Assembly (NCBI GenBank): GCA_946807835.1
Contig: OX327686.1
Location: forward strand, 8,184,001-8,248,000
Direction: 5' to 3'
Length of the DNA stretch: 64,000 nucleotides
DNA from: Ailanthus altissimus
Taxonomy: Eukaryota > Streptophyta > Magnoliopsida > Sapindales > Simaroubaceae
Within the stretch, counting starts at the first letter, position 1. Each line of letters begins with the position of its first letter. A program made the translations under genes and the position numbers. The notes beneath the pieces were generated by a model that was not told the origin of the DNA, ran no database searches, and worked only from the letters and a program-made list of their open reading frames with translations. Of the stretch, positions 11,061 to 22,759 are shown piece after piece.

Positions 11061-14000
11061 CTTAAATAGTTGGTCTAAACTAGTTCCTATAACAGTTATA
11101 TATGTCATATGAGTATATTCTTATCTCATATAAAACTCATAGCCATTACACTATGATCATACATCAATCTATTCAAGGTCTTATACCGAAAACCCTTTTT
11201 CTAAGTTGTTTAAGTTTCCAAATTAATAATTATTGATAAAGTAATTAAAAAGCATCAAACACAAAATAGAATGTACAATTCGTCATGATTTCATAAAATA
11301 AGAGAGAAAGAATTCAAGTTACATATTTGAGTTCAAATTATAATAATTTAGAATAAAAATTTAGTTTATGATGAAATAAAATAAAATCAAACATAAGAGT
11401 TCCAACATCTTCATAAAAAATACAAAGAAATAAGAAAAGTAAAGAGAAGAGAGAAAAACTATTGAAGAGCTCCTTCAATCCTTGCTTAAATCTTCAATCT
11501 TTTTCTTCCTTGCACTCTTTTTGGGTCTTTTATCTCTCACACGACTCTCATTTATGAACTCTAGACGTTTTTATTTATAGTTTCTAGGCTTGGGGGTTGA
11601 ATTTGAGAAAAAAAAATATAGTTTCCAAATTTTTTAGTCAGGTGTTGGAGCACCAAGTTACTGTTCATAAGTACTATTCTATAGAGCTTTTTGGTTATAT
11701 CTCGATAATTTTGTATTTTTTTTTATAGATTTTCATCATAATTAGTTCAATTGATTTCAAACTTATAAAATAACAATTAAACACATAAAATAGTCTCAAA
11801 TTCACATTTAAAATAAACAAATGCTAAGTTTATAAAAACTCAAATAATAAGGATAAAATACGCTCGTCAATTACACAAATCATCTTTACACTTAAAAAGA
11901 ATTCTTTCAAAAATACTACTCTTGAAATCAAATAATATACCAAAAATTTAATTAAAATGAAGGTTCCCCCATGATTTATATTACTGATTTTCTTTTCTCA
12001 TATAAATTTAATTGTTTCTATTCATAGTATTTTGTGAATGGTGTATGAAAAAATATTATTTAAGTGTAATATAGTATAGCAGATCAGATTTTATGAGATT
12101 TGTAGGTGGTACACTAAAACATGACTACCTGAAAGCATTATGCTTGACAAAGAGCAACAAAACTATCGAGCATTCTATAATTGAAAAAAAGAAAAATTAC
12201 TGACAAATTTGTTGGACAAAATATGATTTGAATTGAATTTTGATCAAAAAATCCTCAACGTAAAAATGCTCAATAAGGATCAACAATTTTATAAATAAAT
12301 TATGTTTTGCTTGATAATGGTGGTAAAAAAGCCTCAAACCCCTATCTTTTACTCATAAAAATGAAAAAACTATTAAGACTTGATTAAATATAGTAAAAGG
12401 CCCTAAAAAAGGACTAAATTTGATTAAAAGCCAATAAACAAGGTATAATTTACAGTATATATAACAAGTTTTAGTAACATTCAAGTGCAAATAAAGGTAT
12501 TAGCAACCATATCGTAGCCAGACAATCATGAGATGTCACTAATAATAAAGTTTTAGATTTTGCATTCAGAGGAAAAATTCTGAAAGTAATATTGCATCTC
12601 TGAAATGCTACGACTATTAACAACGTCTTTGTCCAGCTCACTTCATAAACTCGTGTCCATAAGGTCTATGTAAGTTGTAAGCCCGTCTTGTAATTTTCTC
12701 TCCGAAAATAGCAATGTGCCTGCAGAGTAATTGAACAGAGTCCATTTTTGGAACTGATAGCTTGTGAATACGTGGCATCCTTCAACAGCAGAGTCATGCT
12801 TCACTCTATAATGCACAGAGTACAAACACTAAAAACCCCAATAATACACAAACTTATTTCATGGGGCATAAAATTTTTGAAGTGATTATCATTCACTCTT
12901 ATTCAATTTATAAGATATTCAGAAGTACTTGGAAGGCATCTGTTAGATGCATGGTTGTTGAAATGGAGGGGGCTTCAAAACTTGGAAAAATACAAAGAGA
13001 AAAGAAAAGCGTTGTTGCAATTCAAGGTGATCAACCTTTTGCAGTTTGATATTTCTTTGGTCATTTTACGTTTGATACTTATGAGTCATCAATTGACAGT
13101 ATACATCTATAATAAAATGATGAAACACAAGCTATATATAGCTTATTGATTACAAAGGATTGTTTGTGATTTTTATAAAAGAATTAGAAGAGAGGTTTTT
13201 GCATTTTCTAAACCCAAAGCACCAAGAATGCATACCCCTTAATAAGATGGCTCAAAAATGTTTTGCTCCAGTACAAACTTCACTTAATTTGCATTAATGT
13301 AACACTTTTTGAAAAATAGGTAATAGAAACAAAAATGAATTATTCAATTACTTATCAATTATAAGACAAGTTATATGAGATTAACTCTCTCATCGAGTGA
13401 AAAATTAAAAACTAATTAAACTTAGAAAAGCTCAAACCAGTCAGGGCAATCAAGAGAACTTGAGATTTACACGAGCTTCTGAAAATTAAGTCCTCATTCA
13501 GTTGGTTAATCTTATTAGGCAAATTCATGAATACATGTATAATCTCAGATCATGATAAGAAGATCATCAGCTCATGCAATTCCCAACATATTTTAGATGC
13601 ACCAACCTATCTTAAGGTATAATTCACTTTCTAGTAACTACTATTGAAGAAGCCTTTCAATCAACGAGTTCCCAATACCAACAAGCTTTCTTCCTCCTAT
13701 AGTTCAAACTTCAACGATTCATTGACTATCTCTGGAAACACAGCAAGTTCTGGAAATGGATCAGAAACCATAGCATATGACAAATGAATGGATAATCCTG
13801 TACAGTTTATATATATCAAGTTAATATTTAACGAAACTATAAATATTTTATCAACAAATGAAACTAAACAACTGTAAATTGAATAAGAAATCGCAGTATA
13901 TCATTGTTTGATAAATGATTGAATAAAAGTTTTGAGAACTTAAAGCACTGATCTTTTCCCTCTTCTATGTGAAAGATAATTTTGGAGTGAAAACTTATGC

Positions 14001-14600
14001 TTTACAAGAATAGATTAGATGTTCCATTATCCCACAATCACGGTTATAATACCACCTTTGCAGCATTGCATTTAGGGTTCATTTAGTACAGAGGTGTTGT
14101 TGCTACGGAATAGGTAGATGCTTAGTAAACAGCTAGTCGGAAAGTAAAGTAGTGTTTACCAAACACTTTAACTGTTGTGCTTCTAAAGTTCAGCACTATC
14201 TCTTAACCTTCCATGTGAAAGTTTCGTTTTTTGATTGACTTATTTTATGTATAATCAAATGTTATGTAGAGTGATGGCATCAATCCGTACTGTAGAAAAG
14301 TTTTCAACTCAGGGAATATTGATAAAATTAATGTTTCTATTTATGGAATACAGACTTCTTTTCTGAATATATTTGACTGTTTATTAATTTGAGCACAAAC
14401 TCAATGATGAGCAATCTGTTTAGCACTCAAAACGTACTGAAATATAGACTATAAGTACAGATGTATTCTACAGACAAATAAAACAGCACAGATTTATCCA
14501 CTTACATGCACTTCTTGAGAGAAATGCTTGGAACCAGAAGCTCAGCAACAATTTCTGCAGTGACACACAGGGAAGGAGAATGAAATATTTTTTCATGAGA
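11061..14600. other. Intergenic AT-rich sequence
   Basis: No supported gene. Short open frames (for example minus 12643-12825) lack family signals. A plus-strand stretch at 13420-13790 has two short protein-like runs (DHDKKIISSCNSQHILDAP; KLSSSYSSNFNDSLTISG) separated by stops, which could be a relic exon but is not recognisable. Confidence 0.35.
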
Positions 14601-14815
14601 AATTTAATAGTTTTTGGATCGCATATTCAACATTAAACCAACAGATAAAAGTAATTGATAAGGATAAAAGTAACAATGATGGGTAAACATATATATATAT
14701 ATATATACATATATCTATATAACATGCTAAAAGCATTATTAATGAATACGAGGTAACAAAAAGAAGAGAAACTGATGAGGTGAGAGGGAAAGCAAAAGGA
14801 TATTCGTATACAAAA

Positions 14816-14836
14816 AGTGATATTGGCGCGGCTCAA
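14816..14836 (-). ncRNA. MIR171: Predicted mature miR171 (3' arm)
   Basis: Read on the minus strand this 21-mer begins TTGAGCCGCG and ends AATATCACT, the isoform starting three bases later than the Arabidopsis miR171a register. A register two bases upstream (14818-14838) is also possible, but the base before the core is A rather than T (AGATTGAG), which favours the TTGAG 5' end. Confidence 0.85.
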
Positions 14837-14880
14837 TCTGAGATCGTATGTTACAACTTCCATGTGTAAATCCGTCTTCG

Positions 14881-14901
14881 GATTGAACCTCACCAACATC
14901 G
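14881..14901 (-). ncRNA. MIR171: Predicted miR171 star strand (5' arm)
   Basis: Minus-strand 21-mer beginning CGATGTTGG and ending TTCAATC. It pairs with 14816-14836, leaving 2-nt 3' overhangs on both ends. Confidence 0.8.
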
Positions 14902-15770
14902 CTTTCTAAATTCTTTGCTTCCCAAACAACCAGCAAATTCAGTAATAAGAAAAGTGAAAGTAACTTATTAAAGTTCTCCAACTATGAATGCAACAGGAAA
15001 TTAACACACCGTGATGAACAAATTTGAATAGTGTTTTAGCTTATTATATATACGATGCAGGGTTGGTTCCACTTACCAACCAAAAAGAAAAAAAAAGTAC
15101 TAGAACTAAAGAATACTAGATACAATATGGTCCCATGTTGCTGTAAAGGGCATTCAAAATGATCGATTGTGGTGTCCCTTATAGTGATAAAGTTGCTATC
15201 TTAATGGGCATGATAATTGACGTGGGATCTCTAAATCATAATTTAAATGGATGCATCGAGTCAAGAACAATGCAATTTCGTGTAACAGCTTAATCATAAA
15301 TTGTGACAGCAAGCACGCACACAGAAAAAAAAAGACTACATATTAGAAACTTTATCAGAGCGGGATCCTTAATCATAATTTGATAACTGGAAATAAGTTG
15401 GTGCACTAAAATCACATTGTTTTACATACGAAAAATATGAAAAAATAAAGAAAAAGAGAAAACGAAAACCAAATATTCAACTCTTGTATTATTTGCAGCT
15501 ATAGCAGTCAAGACCAATATTGTTAATCGTTGGTGTTACACTAATAAACAAGCCGAAGCAAAGAACATACAAAAAAAAAAAAAAGTTGATTAGAGTTTAA
15601 AGGAAGATCATGATCAAGAAGATATGTGCACTAGTGATATATAAGAAAACTTAAAAATGATATGAGGTGATGATATATAGAAGACTCAAAACCGAGGAAT
15701 CGGATATGTTATGAAACGAAACCTAATTTGTTGTATGAGATGAGAAGTAATGAGCTAGGATTGACGATGG

Positions 15771-15780
15771 GAATATATAA
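15771..15780 (-). promoter_or_regulatory. Candidate TATA box of the pri-miR171 transcript
   Basis: The minus strand reads CCTTATATATTCCC here, preceded by a long pyrimidine-rich stretch (15790-15900). It would place a start near 15740, about 0.85 kb before the hairpin. A second TATA-like word (CTTATATATCAC) lies near 15638-15646. Assignment is by position and motif only. Confidence 0.35.
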
Positions 15781-16295
15781 GGAATAGAGAAAGAGAGGGA
15801 GTTGTTGGGTGAGAGGACAAAGGGGGGAGAGAGGCAGAGAATGTGTAGTGGTAGGGTTTGCCTCGGGATGGGAAGGTGAAGAAGGTGAGTGGAATGATGT
15901 CAAGGGGAGCAATTTACTTTTAGGGTTTGTCATGCTTAGTTTCTACTCAAAAATAAAAATCAAAGCCCCTCCTTCACTTGCGCTTGCGCATGCACCTGAA
16001 ATATTCTCCACCAAAAAACCCAAAACAACTCCTTTTGATTGTACCCTCTCCCCCTTTTCTCTAGACTTGTTATTTTAACACCTTGCCTTTTTGTGAATCA
16101 TGCTTTGCATTTGATTTGATTAATTAAAACCTAGCTATACTCAACAGAGAATAATATAGTTGGCTTATATGTATTTGTATAAACAAATCATTTAATTCTA
16201 AACGGATACTGGTCATGGATCGAATATTAAATGAATATCCCAGTTGGAAACTACACTTGTAGACCAAATTTTATCAAAGACAGCTCTAGTTCAGC

Positions 16296-16340
16296 ATATA
16301 TATATATATATATGTGTGTGTGTGTATATACACACACGTA
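16296..16340. repeat. TA/TG microsatellite with palindromic core
   Basis: A (TA) run of about 9 units passes into (TG) then ATATACACACAC, so GTGTGTGTATATACACACAC forms a perfect inverted repeat. Confidence 0.85.
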
Positions 16341-16900
16341 CACGTACGAATCAATGTTATTGTCACGTACCCGCTTAATCACATTACTTAAATTGGTATT
16401 TCATTATTTAAGATGATTAGAAAAATAGAGTTAAATGTTGAGTTAAACCCTAGCCTCCAGCTAGGATAGGTGACTATTATCTGATCATATAAGAGTGGAA
16501 TAGACCCACTTTCCACGTAGCTCTGCTATATATATCCATTAATAACTATTACCCATCAATATTCAATGTGATAATAATATTTGGGTCACTAATTTTTTTT
16601 TTTAATGTTTGATTAAATGAAGACATAACTTGTTCATTTATATCAAATACGTCCTCAATCTTTATTGAAATAATCAAATTACCCTTATAATCTTTAATCT
16701 GGCCATTCTACTATAGGAGTGTGTCAACTTACACTAAAGGGTATTTCAGTAGTTTCATAGGGGTCAGAGATCTATTTGTTACAAATCGACCAACCATGAC
16801 CTTATTTGAGAAAATATAGAAAAATAAGGGGAACTGAATATAATGACGTTTAGTAACAATTTATGCACGTAAAATCTAAAGATAGGTCAAGATTGATCAT

Positions 16901-16924
16901 GAGAGAGAGAGAGAGAGAGAGAGA
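16901..16924. repeat. (GA)12 microsatellite
   Basis: Twelve uninterrupted GA dinucleotides. GA runs of this kind bind GAGA-type (BBR/BPC) factors in plants, but no nearby start site can be tied to it. Confidence 0.9.
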
Positions 16925-18821
16925 TTAAGAAAATGAAGAAGAATTTTGGGAACAGGAGTGCAGAATGTCAGCGAAGGGGATTAATTGCCTAGAAAGAGGT
17001 TTCGGAAGAAAGAGTACGTATGATAATTTTAAATACTAAAGTTGTCTCATCATTTTCTTTTACACACAAACACACATTGATTAACAAACACATAGCAATT
17101 AGCAAATGGGCAATTTTGCCAACACCACAAAGCGGAGACACCGGCGCTAAAGGAGCCCTGCCTTGGGCCTGCAACGGGGAACACACTCCTTGGGTTTGCT
17201 TATACCACTTTCTTTTTTCAATTTTTATTTTTTCACCAACAAACAATCCCATTCCTTTTTCTTTATTTTTAAGGGGGTCATTCCCGTTAACTTCTTCTCT
17301 TTGAAGATTTTGGGAAGAGTAAAAAAGAACCTTTTAATAAAAAGGGCTTAAAGCTCCCCCCATGTCTCTCACTCATGATTTGGGGCGATAAGTTCGCGTG
17401 CCACTACCCCAATTAACAGATTCCCCCACGCCTTAACAGCGTTTTCCCACTTCTCATTCACATTCTCCTTTCATCACCAGATCCTAGGGACTTTATTTCT
17501 TTCTTTTATTTTGTTTCTTCTTCCTTAAGACTAAAGATGAACAAAGGGGGTCAAAAGCTTGATAGCTAGCTCAGCTCAAACTGTGGGATTTTCTTTAGTA
17601 TAGTTTCTCATTATTATATGCTATAAGATAGATAAATAGTTTTATGCATGCTTTGGGCATGTTACATAAACAAACGATTTTTTTTTCTAAGGTACGTAGG
17701 GGTGGCAAGGTACAAAGGTTTTACCTTTTACTCCTCTAAAGATTAAACCATGGTGGCTTGACATAAAAAATGTAAGCCCTACCATCCGGCCATGCCCTGG
17801 GGCAACATAAATAAACGATATTTGATATTTGAGTATGTATAAATTAAAAAGGGTCATGCTAGAAAATCACCAAATGGCATGCTCATGCTCATGCTCATTA
17901 ACGAATAGTGGAAACATAAATAGTCATTAGGTCAGATTTCTAGCTTTTGAAAACAAACAGATGTTTCTTTAGCCTTTAATGGGGGGGCCATGCTTGCCTT
18001 TATTTTGTCAAGAAAAGAAAACATACTTTCTTAAGCTACTATTATTAATTAAGAGAATTTGCAGATGACTTTTAATATTTGACGTTTCCTCTAGCAGTCT
18101 CGAGTATATATGCACTCTTTTCCGAATTGATGATACATAAATTATAAAAGAAATGGCAGCAGTCTCGTATAAAAAATCTCTTTAGCCGATGTACAATTTG
18201 AACATTTAAATTGAAAGAACGTCCTTTGACTGCTAAGAAGATCTGAAAATTTATAAAGGACAAAATTTGGGATCTTATTCTCTTTCTTAGAGATCAATTA
18301 GCATGAAATAAGGGGTGGAAAAAAAGGCAAAACAAAATTAAGTGAACTTTAAGTTTGGAAAAAATTAAGTTGATGGGTATGTTTCAATCCTGCATGGCAA
18401 AGAGGCCAAAGTCTCTTGTCAGCTTGTGGAGACAAGAAAGACACTTTCCTCTCAATCAACTGGAGTTGCTACACGAACTCCCTATTTCTTTCTCTCTCTC
18501 TCTGTGAAATTCTGTCCTCATACGCAGGCAAGCTCAGCTCCTAGAACCTCTCAATTAGCCAGCAGTGAGTGCTAGAATAAGCCTCGCAAAAAGTTTGAAT
18601 CAGAAATGATGAATGAGACACAAGTTCACCTTTTCTGAGGGTGTGAATGACTTGCGGGCACCTGAACAGAGATCCAAAGTCTTTCACTATACACTTGTAC
18701 CAATCTCATAATTTAAAGTTGCTTTACACAAAACTTAGGGGGAGATACCTCATAATGTTGCCTCAAATGTCAGCCAATTTTAAAAGGCGCATTATACATA
18801 TATACGTGGAGCACAACTGCA

Positions 18822-21666
18822 TAGAGGTGTCAAATCCATAAAAATTGAGTTTAGGTGAACTTTTGTACATGGGTCGCGGTCCAACGCCTCAACTCAAATT
18901 TCTCTTAATTTTTTTTAAAATTATTTTAATTCTTTTTAAAAATTATATCCCCTTAAATTATTTATTAATTTTTATTTATTTAATTATATTTAATTATTTA
19001 TATAATTACAAATTTCAATCTCAATACTTTAAATAAATTTAAAAGTGTTATAATTTCATCATCACAAATTTTTAATAATTAATCTACTTGTACAATTAAA
19101 AATATTAAAAAATAAAAAAAATACGTATTAGACGTTTGAAATTTTTTTACATTAGAGAATCGTATAGATGCAACCTCTGAAAAAATTAAAAAAAAAATAA
19201 TTTGTAAGTTTTGTGATAATGCTTTAAATGCCAAAGTGACTCACGACACCGAACATTTGAATCAATATATCATGACATGTTTTAAGAAATATGGTTTAAA
19301 GAAGACAATTCAAACTCAACTTTTTCAAAGTGCTTATAAAGAGAGTCTTTTTGGATTCCAGTATAATTAGCAGCGCATGCATACTAGATTGGCAAGATAC
19401 ATTACATTAGGTGAATAACTTCTCTTATTTACTAAAGACAAATGTATGAGAAATTTATGAAACAGTTCCCTAAACCCAACTTCTCTCATATTCCTAGAAA
19501 TACTGTTAAAAAAATATTATGAACATATTTTTAAATAGTAAACAAAAACTAATAAATAAAATATCATAATTTTAATAAGTGTTTGTTGTTACTTCTGATT
19601 GTTGGATGAGTGCCAATGATTTTATAGTGTATTTGTGTTATAGTGCATTATATTGATAATGCATAATTTTTGCAAATTTTTTTATATTATTTTTCGTAAA
19701 TTGGAACATCCACACAGCACATGTTATTTTTAGTTCTTTAATAAATATTTTTAGAGAATTTTATATGTTAATAAATTAATTAATATTATTTTTGATAATG
19801 CAAATGCAAGTATTATTGCTATAGATTTATTTTCAATTCAATTAACACTTGTGCATGGTTTAAAATTTTTTCATTTGAGGTGTTTTTGTCATATTCTTAA
19901 TTTAATTATTCAAAATAGTTTAAATATAATTGATTCTTAAATTAAAAAAAAATTAGAGAAACAATAAAATTTATTACTTTATCATTTGCTAGACAATAAG
20001 AATTTAAAAAAGCGTAAGTAATTTTCGATTGGATAGTAGAAAATTCAAACTTAATATGAGAACTTATTCGAATGCTATATATTTGATGGTGAAATATCGT
20101 GTAAGTTTTATGATTATATTACATGTTATTACAATAATAAAATGAAAGATACTATACTAAGTAATGATGATTGAGAAATTATATTTTATTATACGCGTTT
20201 TTTGAAAATATTTAACGAAACCGCGTTATCATGTTCATGTATGTATCAACTTTCACCTTCTATTACTTTGACTCATATATATAATATTAATAATATTATT
20301 TTTTGTTAAATATAAGATTTTATGATATTTGTACTGTTATGAAGATTAAATTCCAAAAATATTACAGAAAAATTTCTAAGTTATTTATTTGTACAGTTAT
20401 AATGGATTTCAGAATTAATTAGCTTGGTGTAAAAATTTTAATTTTTGAGATCTCAAAAAATTTAAACTCTAGATTTTATTATGATTTTCACAAAATTTAT
20501 AATTTCATCACACAATTATTTATTTTTTATGAGAATAAATTTGAATCAATTATAATTACAAAAGAAACACATGATTAGCCTATTTATGATTAGATTGTTT
20601 GAACTATTTTATTAAAAGGTAAAAGAAATGTAGGTTCTAGTTTCGGTATTTCTATCACTTATGGATTAAAAAAAATATATGGATAAAGTATAAAACGATA
20701 AAGAAATTTTAATATTTTTTTATGATGGAAATCAAACGAAAGAGATTACCTTATATTATTCATCATCGTTCGAGATCTACTAACATATTCAGTGTCTATT
20801 GTAGCATCGAAATCTTCTTTTAATACACGGGGTAGGACAAGAAGTGATCAAAATTGACATTAAAAACTTTGAAAACTTTAGTGTGCATAAAAGATTGGAA
20901 AGATGCAGAGGACTGAAAACAAAATTAACAAGAAGAGATGATCAAAGATTTTGAAAACTTTTAACTTTGAGATTTGATTACTAGAATTTGAAAATAAAAA
21001 TTCGTATTGTAACTATAATGATGTAATAATGGTTGAATTTATAAATGATAAATAGTTTAATAGATGCCAATCTAATTGAGATATATTGTAATTATAGTGA
21101 TGTAAATTTAATTATTTATGTTTGTATTTGTATCTAATAATTTTAAATTTAGAATAATATCAATAAATTTTTATCTTTAATAGAATTGCAATTTCAAAAT
21201 TTTAGTTATGAATTATGATTATAACACAATTTTAAAATTTTAATCCAATATAAATTATAATATTAATTGCTATTACAATTAAAATAATTGTAATTAAAAA
21301 ATTTAATAATGTTTTGTAAGAAAAAATAATTATAAATTATTAAAAAAATTATTTTAAAATATAACAAAATATAAAATACTTCAAAAATATTAAAACTGGG
21401 TGGGCTAGGCTATGTCTAGCCTATCATGAGCCCTTGCCAAACACAACCCATCACAAGCTTATGTCGACATGTGGTACATGATGAACCCATGTCAGCACGA
21501 CACATTGGGCTGCACATTGCGAGACAGACTCAGTATGACATGTGACCCATAATAAGCCCTAGCCAACACGACATATTAAACTGCACATTGCAGCCCAACG
21601 AGGCACTGTAGCATACCGTTCTAACACAACACTATAACGTGCTGTACTGGGCCACTGCCACCTCTA
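18822..21666 (+). mobile_element. hAT transposon, complete but decayed
   Basis: The left end TAGAGGTGTCA and the right end TGCCACCTCTA are terminal inverted repeats (10 of 11 match). Flanks are CAACTGCA (18814-18821) and TGACTGCA (21667-21674): 8 bp, 6 identical, as expected for an hAT target duplication that has drifted. Inside is a broken hAT transposase in the same orientation (19203-20930). The last 260 bp are GC-richer and rich in short words such as CACGACA, GCCCA and CATTG, typical of hAT subterminal regions. Total length is 2845 bp. Confidence 0.82.
19150..20930 (+). pseudogene. hAT (Ac-like) transposase pseudogene
   Basis: A BED-type zinc finger is readable at 19203-19290: CKFCDNAL, then HDTEHLNQYIMTC, matching the C-X2-C...H-X(n)-C/H layout. 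This is followed by a QTQLFQSAY segment and a stop near 19370. Farther on come DKCMRNL, SDCWMSANDFIV, FDNANASIIAIDLFSIQL and HGLKFFHLRCFCHILNLI, in the order found in plant Ac-like transposases. Multiple stops and shifts separate these blocks, so no functional enzyme is made. The C-terminal hATC dimerisation region is only faintly recognisable around 20750-20930. Confidence 0.8.
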
Positions 21667-21674
21667 TGACTGCA

Positions 21675-22430
21675 CAAGAAAGAACTGAAATTCTTCTTGG
21701 ATGCATAAAATGGATTGCATCTGCAACAACACTCAATTCTTTTGTCTAATTCTTCTATTTGATATATTACCAAATATCACAGTGGATAATATACCACAAC
21801 ATTTACATCTCTTACAACAATGTTATAATATGTTGGAATTTTGTTTTCAGATTCTGCCTCCTAATATAAATTGGTAACATGAGAACATGAAATTGCAACA
21901 TGTTACAAATGGCTTAAGAATTTGCCACATGGATATATATTTTAATCGATATTAAGGCTGGGTGAAATAAAATAGAGAGATATGACGATTGAAAAACATG
22001 TGACAGTGTCCTAGCTTAGATAACCTTGGGTCAAAAATAGGTTGGATTAGAGTGCCTAAAAGAGAAGATCTCCTCTTCCTCTAATAAATAAGTAGCAACT
22101 GATTCTGGAGCTATGTCTAATGACATTTCTCATACTCTCAAGGCTTGTCAAAGATCAAAACAAGCGGCTAAAGGAGTTGGCTAGTTTTCCTTTGAATCTA
22201 TGACGTGTGTAATTCTATCTTAGTGTGATATATGGCAGTAGGGGTTTATTCTCAAACCAAAATGAAACCTATCAGTTTTCCTTTATCTTTATTTTATTTA
22301 TTCTTTTTAGGAAAAAGAAAAAGAATGAACACAATCAAAAGATTGGTTCTAACGAGTTCAATGTAAAAAGAATGAGATCCACGAAGTGAAGAGTTTCGGT
22401 GAATCAAAAGAATTAAAATTTTGCCTCTTC
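21675..22430. other. Intergenic sequence
   Basis: No gene recognised. The right part borders the 3' end of the transporter gene. Confidence 0.4.
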
Positions 22431-22759
22431 AACAATATTATTTATGTTTCTGAAACCAAATATTTGACTGCTCAAATATCAGCTAGAAGCAACAGAGTTT
22501 CATGTAAGTTTATAATCTGGAAATTTCCTGTAAGAAACAAGGAGAGATGAATAAACAGTTAAGATCCCTCCTGCATCTCCTCTAGTAAATTGTACATGCA
22601 GCTTGCTTAATTGCAAGAGATCTTCTATAAAGGAGAGGTATTCTATATAAGCTACAGAATCTTGCTAATCAAAATTTGGTGGCTGATGAAGCCAGCAGCA
22701 ATCAGCCCTACGAGCTATTTAGCTTCTGTATCAGGCTCTCCAGCATCGGCATGGCATTT
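22430..22759 (-). other. 3' UTR of the nucleotide-sugar transporter gene (approximate)
   Basis: Sequence after the TAA at 22762-22760. It keeps a transcript-like composition to about 22430, where the minus strand reads ACATAAATAATATTG, a plausible near-upstream polyadenylation signal. The end is estimated. Confidence 0.4.

Larger units (their letters stand above)
14806..14912 (-). ncRNA. MIR171: MIR171 microRNA precursor hairpin
   Basis: The minus strand carries the miR171 core GAGCCGCGCCAATATCAC. A 21-nt mature form maps to 14816-14836 (3' arm) and a matching passenger strand to 14881-14901 (5' arm, core GATGTTGGTGAGGTTCAATC). Paired with 2-nt 3' overhangs, the 19 duplex positions give 14 Watson-Crick pairs, 3 G-U pairs and 2 mismatches, which meets normal plant miRNA duplex rules. 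The loop spans 14837-14880 and includes a small inner stem (ATCCG...CGGAT). miR171 is established to guide cleavage of GRAS transcription factor mRNAs of the SCL6/HAM clade, controlling meristem and branching programmes. The hairpin lies in otherwise non-coding DNA, as expected for a plant MIR gene. Confidence 0.93.
15781..18821. other. Intergenic region with microsatellites
   Basis: No supported gene. Contains a TA/TG/CA microsatellite (16296-16340), a GA run (16901-16924), a CT-rich tract (18488-18505), a CATGCT triplicate (17877-17900), and a locally GC-richer patch at 17105-17200 of unknown origin. The CT-rich, TATA-bearing stretches could include promoter sequence for MIR171. Confidence 0.35.

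Noticed and set aside
13420..13790. Possible relic exons on the plus strand
   Set aside because: Two protein-like runs are broken by stops within 60 codons, and no family could be named.
15809..16078. Plus frame MRGQRGERGREC... and minus frame 15709-15933
   Set aside because: Low-complexity composition from a purine/pyrimidine-rich promoter-like stretch; no domain and no splice context.
16989..17304. Overlapping frames on both strands around a GC-richer patch
   Set aside because: Phrases such as GDTGAKGALPW match no family I know; the patch could be foreign or organellar, but nothing proves it.
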